A stretch of DNA of 64,000 bases from assembly GCF_004402705.1 (NCBI RefSeq), contig NZ_SOFM01000026.1:1-64000 (forward strand), given 5' to 3'. Position numbers and translations under genes: made by a program. Positions within the stretch are counted from its first letter, which is position 1. Each line of letters begins with the position of its first letter. The notes under the pieces were generated by a model. That model searched no databases, was not told where the DNA came from, and was given only the letters and a program-made list of their open reading frames with translations. Positions 16,179-25,159 of the stretch are shown in pieces. This DNA is from Cryobacterium mannosilyticum (GTDB lineage: Bacteria; Actinomycetota; Actinomycetes; Actinomycetales; Microbacteriaceae).

Positions 16179-16232
16179 GCGCCGAGAGGACCGGCGCGGT
16201 CAGGTCGTTTCGGGCCGGAACGGGCCAATCGG

Positions 16233-17051
16233 TCAGGTCTGTCCCGGGGTCGGTCCCGGCGCGGATCCCGGCGCCGTCGCATCCGTCTCCGGCCGCACGA
16301 AGACGTAGTCGTTGCCGGCGTCCAGTTCGGGGCGCAGTCCCTGGGCCAGGGCCTCCGTGAACAACGCCCGGGACCGCTCGCGCAGCCGGGCGGCGGCCGC
16401 CGGGTCGTCGGCCCGCAACCGCTCGAAGTCGACGTCGAGCGGGAGCCGCAGCGGGGCGTGCGGGACCGGCCGGGGTGTGCCGGTGAGGGCCGCCCGCACC
16501 CGGTCGGACTCGAGCAGCCAGCGCACCTCGAACCGGTCGCTCCGGTCGCTGCCGGTGATGACGTCGTCGAGGCGGCCGTAGAAGTCGGGCAGGAACCGCA
16601 CCACCTCCGCGCCGAGCTTGACCAGGTTGAAGTGCGCGTTGCGGCGGATCAGGGGGTCGAAGGTCCAGCGCATCTCGACGATCCCGTGTTCGAGGCAGAC
16701 CGCGCGCTGGAACAGCTTCAGCGCGTAGCCGACGCCGCCGCTGCGCCGCCACGGCACCACGGCCGCCATGTGGGAATGCAGGTGGATGCCGTCGCTCCAG
16801 CCGAGGAAGCCCAGCGTCGCGCCGACCGCCTTGCCTGCCTCGCTGGCGACGAGCACGGTGTTCCCGGCGTAGTCGAGCGCGAGCAGCATCGAGCGGTCGG
16901 GGCTGCGGCCGGCGCCCCAGGTGCGCTCGAAAAGGCCGATCACCGGGGTCATGTCGCCGGGTTCCGCCATCCGCACGGACACCCCGGCGGCCGCGGCGGC
17001 GGCATCCGCCAGCCGGTACGCCTCGGCGACGACCTCGGGTTCAACGCTCAT
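16233..17051 (-). CDS. Predicted GNAT-superfamily acetyltransferase (COG3375-like)
   Basis: A 272-residue protein. MAEPGDMTPVIGLFERTWG, ALDYAGNTVLVASEAGKAVGATLGF and the later HLHSHMAAVVPWRRSGGVGYALKLFQR resemble the predicted acetyltransferase family COG3375, with the acetyl-CoA loop near RRSGGVG. The partner substrate is unknown. ATG 17051 was chosen where the similarity begins; earlier in-frame codons run into a palindromic repeat. The gene stands alone on the minus strand. Confidence 0.78.
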   Translation of the reverse strand: MSVEPEVVAEAYRLADAAAAAAGVSVRMAEPGDMTPVIGLFERTWGAGRSPDRSMLLALDYAGNTVLVASEAGKAVGATLGFLGWSDGIHLHSHMAAVVPWRRSGGVGYALKLFQRAVCLEHGIVEMRWTFDPLIRRNAHFNLVKLGAEVVRFLPDFYGRLDDVITGSDRSDRFEVRWLLESDRVRAALTGTPRPVPHAPLRLPLDVDFERLRADDPAAAARLRERSRALFTEALAQGLRPELDAGNDYVFVRPETDATAPGSAPGPTPGQT

Positions 17052-17080
17052 GCAACGAGTAGACCACATCCGCCCGTTGT

Positions 17081-17161
17081 GCATAACTCCTGCACTGTGG
17101 GCAATTCCCGCCGATTCCGGCCGAAATCGGGGCCTTCCGGCACAATCTGCAGGAGTTATGC
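17081..17161. repeat. Palindromic element, family B
   Basis: Perfect 14-bp inverted arms GCATAACTCCTGCA (17081-17094) and TGCAGGAGTTATGC (17148-17161). The core contains smaller complementary blocks (GATTCCGGCCGAAATC). It lies between two minus-strand genes. Confidence 0.85.
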
Positions 17162-17189
17162 GCGGGGCGAGCGGATGCCGCGGGCCGGG

Positions 17190-18563
17190 CTAGTGGCCGC
17201 GGCCCGAGACCACGTCGGCGATGCTCGCGACCGGCGAGGTGGTCTGCCGCCGGGTCAGCTCGGCGCGGTCGGCGAACGAATATGCCCGGTAGAGGGCGTG
17301 CACGGCGAGCCAGCGCAGCGGCTCCGGCTCCCAGTTGCGCACCCGGTGGTTCACCCAGGGCAGCCCGGTCAGCCCGGTGTCACGCTCGAGGATCAGGTCG
17401 GTCAGGGTGCGCCCGGCCAGGTTCGTCGTGGCCACGCCGGTGCCCACGTACCCGCCGGCCCAGGCCAGCCCGGTCGTCGGGTCGAGCCCGACGGTCGCCG
17501 CCCAGTCCCGCGGCACGCCGAGCACCCCCGACCAGGCATGGTCGATCGCCACGCCCGCCGTCGCCGGGAAGAACCGGGTGAGGATGCCGCGGAGCGCCTC
17601 GACCGTGCTCGCCGGGGTGTGCCCGTCGGAGTCGGTCCGCGAGCCGAAGCGGTACGGCACGCCCCGGCCGCCGATCGCGATCCGGTCGTCCGCCGTGCGC
17701 TGGGCGTACATGTACGCGTGCGCCATGTCGCCGAGGGTCTCGGATTCGGTCCAGCCGATGCTCTCCCAGACGGCGTCGCTGAGCGGCGCGGTCGCGATCA
17801 GCGACGAGTTCATCGGCAGCCACGCCCGGTGCAGGCCCTTCAGTCCGGCCGTGAACCCCTCCGTGGCGCGCACGACGAACTCCGCGTCCACCGGGCCGTG
17901 CTCGGTCACGGCCCGTCCCGGCGTGATCTCGCCCACCCGGGTGTTCTCGTAGATCTCCACGCCGAGCGTCTCGACGGCCCGGGCGAGCCCGGCGGCGAGT
18001 TTGGCCGGGTGGATGCGCGCACAGTGCGGGTGCCACATCGCCCCGGTGGTGCCGGCCACGTCGATGCGGGCGCGGGCCGCCGCCGGGGAGAGGAGTTCGA
18101 CATCCGTCATCTCCCACCGCTGCTCGGCCCGGGCGGACGCCTCGAGTCGCCGCTGCTGCGGCTGGTCGTAGGCCACGGTGAATTCGCCGCCCTTGACGAT
18201 ACCGGCGTCGATGCCCTCGGCCGCGGCGACCCGGATCACCTCGTCGACGGTCTCGTTCATGCTCGTCTGGAACCGGGCGGCGGCGTCGTGCCCGTGCGAC
18301 GAAACGTACTGCTCACGCCCGCCGGTGATCGAATTGGTCAGCCAGCCGCCGTTCCGCCCGGACGCGCCGTAGCCGGCGAAGCGTTGCTCGAGGATGACGA
18401 TCCGCAGCGCCGGGGCGGCCTTCTTCAGGTAGTAGGCCGTCCACAGCCCGGTGTACCCGGCGCCGACGATGCACACGTCCGCCGTGATCGGCCCGGGCAG
18501 CGGCGGGCGCGGGGCGCCCCGGCCGATCTGGTTCCACCAGAAGGAGACGTCACCGTTGATCAC
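17190..18563 (-). CDS. FAD-dependent amine/amino-acid oxidoreductase (DAO family)
   Basis: A 457-residue flavoenzyme. After a short lead (FWWNQIGRG) comes the Rossmann motif VCIVGAGYTGLWTAYYLKK and an acidic strand end (ILEQ), then GASGRNGGW, a hallmark of gamma-glutamylputrescine oxidase/DadA-like enzymes. The C-terminus has GGYVGTGVATTNLAGRTL for FAD binding. GTG 18563 overlaps the previous stop (GTGA), so it is co-translated with the saccharopine-dehydrogenase-like protein. Together they may oxidise a lysine-derived or other amine; the substrate is unknown. Confidence 0.85.
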   Translation of the reverse strand: MINGDVSFWWNQIGRGAPRPPLPGPITADVCIVGAGYTGLWTAYYLKKAAPALRIVILEQRFAGYGASGRNGGWLTNSITGGREQYVSSHGHDAAARFQTSMNETVDEVIRVAAAEGIDAGIVKGGEFTVAYDQPQQRRLEASARAEQRWEMTDVELLSPAAARARIDVAGTTGAMWHPHCARIHPAKLAAGLARAVETLGVEIYENTRVGEITPGRAVTEHGPVDAEFVVRATEGFTAGLKGLHRAWLPMNSSLIATAPLSDAVWESIGWTESETLGDMAHAYMYAQRTADDRIAIGGRGVPYRFGSRTDSDGHTPASTVEALRGILTRFFPATAGVAIDHAWSGVLGVPRDWAATVGLDPTTGLAWAGGYVGTGVATTNLAGRTLTDLILERDTGLTGLPWVNHRVRNWEPEPLRWLAVHALYRAYSFADRAELTRRQTTSPVASIADVVSGRGH

Positions 18564-19843
18564 GGGCGCGCGGCCAGCCGGTCTTCCATCCCCCACGCCT
18601 CGCCGTAGCCGCCCTCCTCGATCGGGGCGCTCATCAGGTCGAGGAACGGCTTCGCGTCGAAGGCCTCCGGGCCGAGCACGCCGATGCCGCCCCAGGTGCC
18701 GGCCGCGAGCAGTTCCAGCGCGATCACCGGGTTGAGCGCGGTCTGCCAGACCACGCACTGGGCGTCGTACTCGCGCATCGTCCACTCGTTGTCGCTCACG
18801 TGGTAGAGGTAGACCTCGCGCGGCTCGCCGTCCGGCCCCGTGCCGGTGACCCATACCCCGGCGCAGGTCTTGCCGGTCATCCGCGGGCCGATCGTGGCCG
18901 GGTCGGGCAGGCTGGCGGCGACGACGTCGCGCGGAGCGACCATCACCGGGCCGGTGGCGCTCCGCACCCGCACCGGTTCGACGCTGTCCAGGCCGAGCAG
19001 GTGCAGCGTCTTGAGCACGCCGATGAACTCCTCACCGAGTCCGTACTTGAAGGTGACCCGTTTCGCGTCGAGCCAGCGCGGCATCAGCAGCACCTCCTCG
19101 TGCTCGACGTTGACGCACTCGACCGGACCGATGCCGCCGGGGAAGTCGAACATCTCCGGTTCGCTGAACGGTTCGGTGGTGAACCAGCCGCGGTCCTTCT
19201 CGAAGATCACCGGCGGGTTCAGGCACTCCTCGATCGTGGTCCAGATGCTGAAGGAGGGCGCGAAGATCTCGTTGCCGGCCTCGTCGCGCACCACCAGGTT
19301 GGCGCCGTCGCGGGTGCCGAGCTCGTCGATCTCGCGGAACAGGTGGTCGGAGGCGTAGCGGGCGAAGACGTCCGAGAGGCCCGGCTCCACACCCATCCCG
19401 ACCAGGGCGAGGCGACCGGCGGTCTCCCAGTCGGCGGCGAGCGCGAACTGGTCGTCGCCGAGTTTCACGCCGGTCTCCGTGTACGGGTGGGTCGGGTGCG
19501 GCTCGGACAGGCTCACGGCCATGTCGAGGTAGTCGCAGCCGGCGGCGAGAGCGCCGGCAAAGATCGTCGGCACGAACTTGGGTTCGACCGCGTTCATCAC
19601 GTGGGTGGCCCGGTGTTCCTTCGCCACCGCCGCTACCCGATCCGGGTCGCCGGCGTCGATCTGCTCCGCCGTGAACCGGCTCGCGACGGCGGGGCCGTGC
19701 GTGGCCGCGACCGTGGCGACGGTGCGCTCAGCCCGGGCGAGGTCGTAGTCGCAGACGATGACGTGCTCGAAGAACGAGCGACGGGCGATGATCTTCGCGA
19801 ACGCGTCTCCGACGCCGCCCGCCCCGACAAGGAGGATTCTCAT
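18560..19843 (-). CDS. Saccharopine dehydrogenase-family protein
   Basis: A 427-residue NAD(P)-binding protein. MRILLVGAGGVGDAFAKII is a perfect N-terminal Rossmann motif, followed by an acidic CDYD strand end; the rest matches the saccharopine dehydrogenase C-terminal fold (GMGVEPGLSDVFARYA). ATG 19843 lies six bases after TAGCGT and has no obvious ribosome site, so probably leaderless. First gene of a two-gene unit with the FAD oxidoreductase. Family members act in lysine or polyamine metabolism, but the reaction here is not evident. Confidence 0.87.
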   Translation of the reverse strand: MRILLVGAGGVGDAFAKIIARRSFFEHVIVCDYDLARAERTVATVAATHGPAVASRFTAEQIDAGDPDRVAAVAKEHRATHVMNAVEPKFVPTIFAGALAAGCDYLDMAVSLSEPHPTHPYTETGVKLGDDQFALAADWETAGRLALVGMGVEPGLSDVFARYASDHLFREIDELGTRDGANLVVRDEAGNEIFAPSFSIWTTIEECLNPPVIFEKDRGWFTTEPFSEPEMFDFPGGIGPVECVNVEHEEVLLMPRWLDAKRVTFKYGLGEEFIGVLKTLHLLGLDSVEPVRVRSATGPVMVAPRDVVAASLPDPATIGPRMTGKTCAGVWVTGTGPDGEPREVYLYHVSDNEWTMREYDAQCVVWQTALNPVIALELLAAGTWGGIGVLGPEAFDAKPFLDLMSAPIEEGGYGEAWGMEDRLAARP

Positions 19844-19849
19844 GGCATG

Positions 19850-19855
19850 ACGCTA
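19850..19855 (-). promoter_or_regulatory. -10 box of a leaderless promoter
   Basis: TAGCGT on the minus strand, six bases before the ATG of the saccharopine-dehydrogenase-like gene. Confidence 0.45.
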
Positions 19856-19890
19856 CCCTGCGGCATCCGCTCGTGTCTGCCCCGCATCCC

Positions 19891-19975
19891 GTCGAATTCG
19901 ACGGAGATTTTGGGAAAAAATGAGGTTTTGGGGTGTTTCAGGCGTCTTTTCCGGCATTTCTCCGTCGAATTCGAC
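19891..19975. repeat. Palindromic element, family C
   Basis: Perfect 17-bp arms GTCGAATTCGACGGAGA (19891-19907) and its complement (19959-19975). Each arm holds a 12-bp palindrome, GTCGAATTCGAC. GCATCC lies outside the left arm and GGATGC outside the right one. The core is A/G/T-rich (GGGAAAAAATGAGG), unlike the surrounding DNA. The right part forms the last codons and stop of the PAP2 gene. Confidence 0.88.
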
Positions 19976-20660
19976 CGCGTGACGGATGCTGCGCCGCGAG
20001 GTGCCGTTCGCCGTCGAGTTTCGCGGCGACCGGCGCCCAGAGCAGCACGGCCACCCCCACGCCGAGGAGCAGGCCGCCGATGGTGTCGGTGAGCCAGTGC
20101 GCGCCGAGGTAGGTGCGGCTGACCATCATCACCGCGGTGTAGAGCGCTCCGGCCAGCCAGACCCAGACCCGCGGGAAGAGGATGGCCAGGCAGACCGCCA
20201 TGGTCGCGGCGTTGGCGACGTGGCCGGACGGAAACGAGCCGAAGTCGCTGGTCACCAGCATGTCCTCCGGCCTGGCGCGTCCGAACAGGTTCTTCAGCAC
20301 CTGCACGAGCCCGCTGCTCACGATCGTCGCCGTGAGGAAGTACCCGGCCGCCCACTTTCGCCGGAGGAGGAGGAAGGCGGCGAGGATGAGCACGGGGATG
20401 ACGACCACGCCCGCGATGCCGGCGCCGAGGAAGTTCATCGCCAGCGACAGGTACTCCCAGACGGGAGCGCGGTGCTCGATGATCTCATCCATCCACGCGG
20501 CGTCGATCCGCAGCGGCCTGCCGTTGTCCCGGTAGACGATGAGTGCTCCGAGCCCGAACGCCAGGGCCACCGCGACCAGCGCGCTCACGAGCGGCCAGCG
20601 CCTGGCGATGCGGCGTGCCGCGGGGGCGGCTGCGGTCTCCGGGGGTTTCTCGCTGCTCAT
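19938..20660 (-). CDS. PAP2-family membrane phosphatase
   Basis: A 240-residue integral membrane phosphatase with about six helices. The three-part acid-phosphatase signature is complete: KNLFGRARPED (residues 123-133), PSGH (144-147) and SRTYLGAHWLTD (181-192). It probably dephosphorylates lipid phosphates such as undecaprenyl-PP or phosphatidylglycerol-P. ATG 20660 is six bases after TAGGAT (leaderless). The last 13 residues (RGRIRRRNAGKDA) and the stop are encoded by a family C palindrome, so the natural C-terminus has apparently been replaced. Confidence 0.9.
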   Translation of the reverse strand: MSSEKPPETAAAPAARRIARRWPLVSALVAVALAFGLGALIVYRDNGRPLRIDAAWMDEIIEHRAPVWEYLSLAMNFLGAGIAGVVVIPVLILAAFLLLRRKWAAGYFLTATIVSSGLVQVLKNLFGRARPEDMLVTSDFGSFPSGHVANAATMAVCLAILFPRVWVWLAGALYTAVMMVSRTYLGAHWLTDTIGGLLLGVGVAVLLWAPVAAKLDGERHLAAQHPSRGRIRRRNAGKDA

Positions 20661-20666
20661 CCGTCC

Positions 20667-20672
20667 ATCCTA
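20667..20672 (-). promoter_or_regulatory. -10 box of a leaderless promoter
   Basis: TAGGAT on the minus strand, six bases before the ATG of the PAP2 gene. Confidence 0.45.
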
Positions 20673-20689
20673 GGTCGGGGCGCTTCGGG

Positions 20690-20781
20690 GGCTAACTCAG
20701 GAAAATCCGGAACCGGCCGACGACGGATGCCGGGAACACACGGGTCAGGCATCCGTCACTCCCGTTTCTCCTGAGTTAGCC
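20690..20781. repeat. Palindromic element, family D, copy 1
   Basis: 13-bp arms GGCTAACTCAGGA (20690-20702) and TCCTGAGTTAGCC (20769-20781). A second inverted pair sits inside: GACGGATGCC (20722-20731) and GGCATCCGTC (20748-20757). A second copy with the same outer arms is at 31473-31564. It is followed by a short GGGGAT-rich tract (about 20797-20820). Confidence 0.88.
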
Positions 20782-20835
20782 ACCTCCCGGACGGTGATGG
20801 GGACGGGGATGGGGATGGGGCAGGGTCGGCCGGCC

Positions 20836-22113
20836 TCAGTGCTCCAGGGCGGGCACGGAGCGCGGGCGCACGACGGTCCACAGCACGATGATCGCGATCA
20901 GGGCGGTCGTTCCCATCACCGCGCCCATCGGGATGGCGTTGCCCACCCCGAGCAGGCCGACGATCGGCGAGATCAGGCCGGCGACGCCGAAGTTCGCGGC
21001 GCCGAGCAGGGACGCGGCGGTTCCCGCCTCGTGCCCGTGCGCGCTGAGGGCGATCACCTGCACGCTCGGCAGGGTGAACCCGCAGGCCGCGATGAAGAAC
21101 CAGAGCGGCACCAGGGTGCCCCAGAGCCCGGCGCCGGCCAGGTCGAGCAGCACGATGGCCGCCGAGGTGATGACCAGCACCACCGTCGACACCGCCACGA
21201 TCCACTGCGGGCCGATGTTGAAGCGGTGCATCAGCCGGGAGCTCAGCTGCACACCGGTGACGATGCCGAGCGAGTTGACGGCGAAGAGGATGCCGTACTG
21301 CTGCGCGGAGAAGCCGTAGACCTCCTGGAACAGGAACGACGAAGCGGAGAGGTAGGAGAACAGCCCGGTGAAGGTCATGGCGCCGATGATCGCGACGCCG
21401 ACGAAGACGCGGTCGCTGAGCACGGCCCGGTAACGCTGGGCGAGGGTGTTGTGCCCGGCTGTGTGCCGTTCGGCGGCGGGCAGGGTCTCGACGATCCAGA
21501 ACGCGACGGCGAGGATGACGACGGCGCCGTACGCGGCGAGCACCCAGAAGATCCCGCGCCAGCTCATCACGAGGAGCAACTGGGAACCGATGACCGGGGC
21601 GAGCACGGGGGCGAGGCCGCTGATCAGGGCGAGGCGGGACAGCATCCGCACCAGCGGCTTGCCGCCGAACAGGTCACGCACCATGGCGAGGGCGACGACG
21701 GCACCGGCCGCGGCGCCGAAGCCCTGCAGCAGGCGGAAGACACCTAGCCAGACGATGTCCTGGGAGAGCGCGGCTCCGACGCTGGCGAGGATGTGGAACC
21801 CGGTCGCGAGCATCAGCGGCAGCCGGCGGCCGACCTTGTCGCTCCACGGGCCGACGATCAGCTGGCCGAAGCCGAAGCCGATCATCGTGCCGGTGAGGGT
21901 GAGCTGGATGGCCGCGGCCGAGACGCCGAGTTCGTTCTGCAGGGTCGGGAAGGCGGGCAGGTACAGGTCGATCGTGAACGGGCCGAGCGCGGTGAGCGCG
22001 CCGAGCACGAGCACGTAGACGAGGCGCTGGCGCCGGGTGAGGGCATCCCCGGGGTGCGGGGCGGTCGACCGGAGCTGGGCCTGGGTGATCACGGGAATGA
22101 CGGCGGTAGTCAC
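20836..22113 (-). CDS. Bcr/CflA-type multidrug exporter (MFS)
   Basis: A 425-residue, 12-helix drug:proton antiporter. TM1 GALTALGPFTIDLYLPAFP and the loop GPWSDKVGRRLPLM between TM2 and TM3 are diagnostic of the Bcr/CflA branch; FRLLQGFGAAAGAVVALAMVRDLF follows. GTG 22113 has AGGAA about nine bases upstream. It stands alone. The substrate cannot be told from sequence. Confidence 0.92.
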   Translation of the reverse strand: MTTAVIPVITQAQLRSTAPHPGDALTRRQRLVYVLVLGALTALGPFTIDLYLPAFPTLQNELGVSAAAIQLTLTGTMIGFGFGQLIVGPWSDKVGRRLPLMLATGFHILASVGAALSQDIVWLGVFRLLQGFGAAAGAVVALAMVRDLFGGKPLVRMLSRLALISGLAPVLAPVIGSQLLLVMSWRGIFWVLAAYGAVVILAVAFWIVETLPAAERHTAGHNTLAQRYRAVLSDRVFVGVAIIGAMTFTGLFSYLSASSFLFQEVYGFSAQQYGILFAVNSLGIVTGVQLSSRLMHRFNIGPQWIVAVSTVVLVITSAAIVLLDLAGAGLWGTLVPLWFFIAACGFTLPSVQVIALSAHGHEAGTAASLLGAANFGVAGLISPIVGLLGVGNAIPMGAVMGTTALIAIIVLWTVVRPRSVPALEH

Positions 22114-22361
22114 GTAGTGGAGTTCCTCGGTGTCGATGGGGAGGTGTCTGGTGGGGACGGCCGGGCGGGCTGACAGGGGCTGAGACGGCGTTCGGGCACC
22201 GGGTCACGGGCGACGCTACCGGCAGCGGAACACGGAGCCGCTGTCTGGGACAAGCGGGCCCTGGCCGTTCCTATTCCCCCCGGCCGGGATCCGCGCCGAA
22301 GATTGCGCGAATCGGCCGGATCGCGCACCGTGCGGGCGGGCGGGACACGCGGCCGGCCGGG

Positions 22362-23543
22362 TCAGGAGGTCGGCACACCGCTCGGGTCGTCGAGCAGCCC
22401 CTCGAAGGCGAGCTCGGCCGCGCCGATCATGAGCAGGTTGGAGCCCAGCTCGGCCGCGCTGACCCGCACGCTGCCGAACGAGGACACGAGCGTCATCGAC
22501 GCCACGGCGGCGCGCAACCGGTCGGGGTCGACGGCGAACAGAGCGGCCAGGAACCCGCCGAGCACGACCAGCTGCGGGTTGAGGATGTTGATGGCGCCGG
22601 CCAGGGCCACCGCGAGGAAGTCCAGCTGACGGTTGACCTCGTCCCTGACCTGGGGAGAGTCGGAGGCGAGCAGGGCCTGTTCCAGTTCGTCGGCATCCGC
22701 GCTCTCGAGCCCGAGCACCCCGAGCAGTTCCTCCCGGGTCACCTCGGCCTCGAGGGTGCCCGTGATCCCGGCGGAGTCGGTGCGGGAGCCGCCGCTCACC
22801 CGGGTGTGGCCGAACTCGCCCGCGTACCCGGCGATGCCGCCGACGGGATTGCCGCCGACGATCATTCCGCCGCCGATGCCGCTCGCTCCGCCGTTGAGGT
22901 AGATCAGGTCGGTGATGCCCTTGCCCGCCCCGAAATACTGTTCGGCGAGCGCGCCGAGGCTGGCGTCGTTGGCGGCGAAGACCGGGAACCCGGTGAGCTG
23001 TTCGAGCATCTCCTTGAGCGGTTCGTCGGTCCAGCCGAGGTGCGGGGCGAAGCGCACCAGGCCGTCGTGGGCGCGCACGAGGCCGGGCACGGCGACGCCG
23101 ATCCCGACCACCCGGAACCTGGACTCCAGCTCCCCGCGCATCCCCTCGATCACCGCGCCGGCGATGTTCACGGCCTCGCTCGCGCTGGGCGAGCGTTCGG
23201 TCGCGTAGCGGATGCGCCGGTGCACTATGCCGTCGAGGCCGACGATCCCGATCGTGACGGCGTCGATCTCGGGGTTCACGGCCAGCGCGACGACCTGCTC
23301 GGCGCAGAACACCACCGGGCTGGGCCGGCCGACCTGGTTGGTGGAATCCGGGTCGCGTTCGCCGGCGAGGCCGAGCTGGCCGAGCTCGCCGACGAGGGCC
23401 GCGATCGTGGACCGGTTCAGGCCGGTCAGCCGGGTCAGCTGCGCGCGGGAGGTCGGCCCGTTGCGGTGCACGATGCGCAGGATCGCCGAGAGGTTGTGCT
23501 GGCGCACGTCGTCATGGTTGCTCCCCTGCACAGCGCCTTCCAT
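22362..23543 (-). CDS. ROK-family transcriptional regulator lacking the zinc cysteines
   Basis: A 393-residue XylR/NagC-type regulator. An N-terminal winged HTH (NLSAILRIVHRNGPTSRAQLTRLTGLNRSTIAALVGEL, residues 17-50) is followed by a ROK sugar-kinase-like domain (VVGIGVAVPGLV, YAGEFGH). The usual CxCGxxGCxE zinc motif after EFGH is replaced: the aligned stretch reads TDSAGITGTLEAE, so all three cysteines are gone. It follows the GH1 gene by 34 bp and may be in that transcript. It is a candidate for the repressor of the xyl and bgl genes, based on position. Confidence 0.88.
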   Translation of the reverse strand: MEGAVQGSNHDDVRQHNLSAILRIVHRNGPTSRAQLTRLTGLNRSTIAALVGELGQLGLAGERDPDSTNQVGRPSPVVFCAEQVVALAVNPEIDAVTIGIVGLDGIVHRRIRYATERSPSASEAVNIAGAVIEGMRGELESRFRVVGIGVAVPGLVRAHDGLVRFAPHLGWTDEPLKEMLEQLTGFPVFAANDASLGALAEQYFGAGKGITDLIYLNGGASGIGGGMIVGGNPVGGIAGYAGEFGHTRVSGGSRTDSAGITGTLEAEVTREELLGVLGLESADADELEQALLASDSPQVRDEVNRQLDFLAVALAGAINILNPQLVVLGGFLAALFAVDPDRLRAAVASMTLVSSFGSVRVSAAELGSNLLMIGAAELAFEGLLDDPSGVPTS

Positions 23544-23577
23544 TCCACTCGTTGGACCTCAGAATACCGTCCTGCCG

Positions 23578-25023
23578 CTAACCCTCCGGGATGGTGCCGG
23601 TCGACACGAGGCCCCGGTACCAGAGCGCGCTGTCCTTGGGAATGCGCGCCTCGGTCTCGTAGTCGATGTAGACGATGCCGAACCTCTTGGAGTAGCCGTA
23701 GGCCCATTCGAAGTTGTCCATGAACGACCAGACCTGGTAGCCGCGGAGGTCGACGCCGCGCTGGATCGCCCGGTGCGCGGCCGTGAAGTGCCGGCGCAGG
23801 TAGTCGGTGCGCTCCACGTCGTGCACCGCCGGGCCGGTCGGTTCCTGCACGACGACGTCGGCGAAGGCCGCGCCGTTCTCGGTGATCATCAGCGGCTGGT
23901 CGGGGAACTCGTCGTGCAGCTTGACCAGCAGTTCCTCCAGGCCGGCCGGCTCGATGTTCCAGCCCATCTCGGTGTAGGGACCGGGCTGGGCGAGGAACTC
24001 GACCCGCCCGGCGCCGGGCCACGGCGAGGCGCCGGCGTCCCCGTGCCCGTCGGAATGCTGGAACGGCGACACGCCGTCCCAGATACGCACGAGCGTCGTG
24101 GAGTAGTAATTGACGCCGAGCACGTCGAGCGGCTGGTGGATGATCTCGGTGTCACCGGGCCACACGAACGACCAGTCGGTGATGCCCGCGGTGTCGGCGA
24201 GGACATCCGCCGGGTATTCCCCGGTCAGGAGCGGCCCGAGGAAGACCCGGTTGCCGACGCCGTCGATCTGACGCACCGCTTCAGGCCCGGTCTCGCCCTC
24301 ACCGCGAATGACGTGCAGGTTGAGCGTGATCGAGAAGTCGGGGTCGTTGGTGACGACCTTCTTCAGCTCGGTGATCGCGAGGCCGTGGGCGAGGTTGAGG
24401 TGGTGCACCGCGGCGAGCGCCGCCGCGTCCTCGGTGCGGCCCGGCGCGTGCGCGCCGGAGGCATAGCCGAGGTAGGCGGAGCACCACGGCTCGTTGAGGG
24501 TGGTCCAGGTGTCGATCCGGTCGCCGAGGGCCTCGCCCATGATGCGCGCATAGTCGGCGAAGGCGTACGCGGTGTCCCGGTTGGTCCAGCCGCCCTCGTC
24601 CTCCAGCGCCTGCGGCAGGTCCCAGTGGTAGAGGGTCGCGATCGGGCGGATGCCCCGGGCCAGCAGCCCGTCGACGAGGCGCCCGTAAAACGCGAGACCC
24701 TTCTCGTTGGCCGGGCCGCGGCCGGCCGGCTGGATGCGGGACCAGGCGATCGAGAACCGGTACGCGTGCAGGCCGAGGGACTCCATCAGGTCGAGATCTT
24801 CCTCGAGGTGGTGGTAGTGGTCACTGGCCTTGTCGCCGGTGTCGCTGTTCTCGACCCTGCCCGGGGTGTGACTGAAGGTGTCCCAGATCGACGGACCCCG
24901 CCCGTCCTCGTCGAAGGCCCCCTCGATCTGGTACGCGGCGGTGGCCGAACCGAAGATGAAGCCCTCCGGGAATTCGAGTCCGGAGTCGCGGTAGTCGGGG
25001 TTGCCCTGACGGGATACGGTCAT
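23578..25023 (-). CDS. GH1 beta-glycosidase (beta-glucosidase type)
   Basis: A 481-residue cytoplasmic family 1 glycoside hydrolase. FPEGFIFGSATAAYQIEG begins the barrel; the acid/base Glu is in LNEP (E178) and the nucleophile in ITENG (E382). There is no signal peptide, so it acts on imported oligosaccharides. A ribosome site GGAAAGG precedes ATG 25023. It lies after the sugar importer and acetyltransferase and before the ROK regulator. Confidence 0.95.
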   Translation of the reverse strand: MTVSRQGNPDYRDSGLEFPEGFIFGSATAAYQIEGAFDEDGRGPSIWDTFSHTPGRVENSDTGDKASDHYHHLEEDLDLMESLGLHAYRFSIAWSRIQPAGRGPANEKGLAFYGRLVDGLLARGIRPIATLYHWDLPQALEDEGGWTNRDTAYAFADYARIMGEALGDRIDTWTTLNEPWCSAYLGYASGAHAPGRTEDAAALAAVHHLNLAHGLAITELKKVVTNDPDFSITLNLHVIRGEGETGPEAVRQIDGVGNRVFLGPLLTGEYPADVLADTAGITDWSFVWPGDTEIIHQPLDVLGVNYYSTTLVRIWDGVSPFQHSDGHGDAGASPWPGAGRVEFLAQPGPYTEMGWNIEPAGLEELLVKLHDEFPDQPLMITENGAAFADVVVQEPTGPAVHDVERTDYLRRHFTAAHRAIQRGVDLRGYQVWSFMDNFEWAYGYSKRFGIVYIDYETEARIPKDSALWYRGLVSTGTIPEG

Positions 25024-25097
25024 GAGAGGGTTGCCTTTCCGTGGGCGGATTCCGTGGTGTCGCCTCCCGCGCGCCGAGCGCGGAATGCCGCGGTCGA

Positions 25098-25140
25098 GTC
25101 ACTGTGCACGGTGACACCGTCGCCGTCATCCACAATCGTA
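25098..25140 (-). promoter_or_regulatory. Possible promoter and operator of the GH1 gene
   Basis: TACGAT on the minus strand (25140-25135) could be a -10 box. Just downstream lies an 18-bp near-perfect palindrome GTCACTGTGCACGGTGAC (25098-25115), suited to a repressor. The leader to the GH1 start would be about 105 nt. Confidence 0.35.
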
Positions 25141-25159
25141 AAGGTCACGACGGCGGTTC

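Noticed and set aside
16458..18608. Plus-strand frame of 716 codons
   Set aside because: It crosses three features on the other strand, including a palindrome, and reads as low-complexity Arg/Gly/Pro; a third-position GC shadow.
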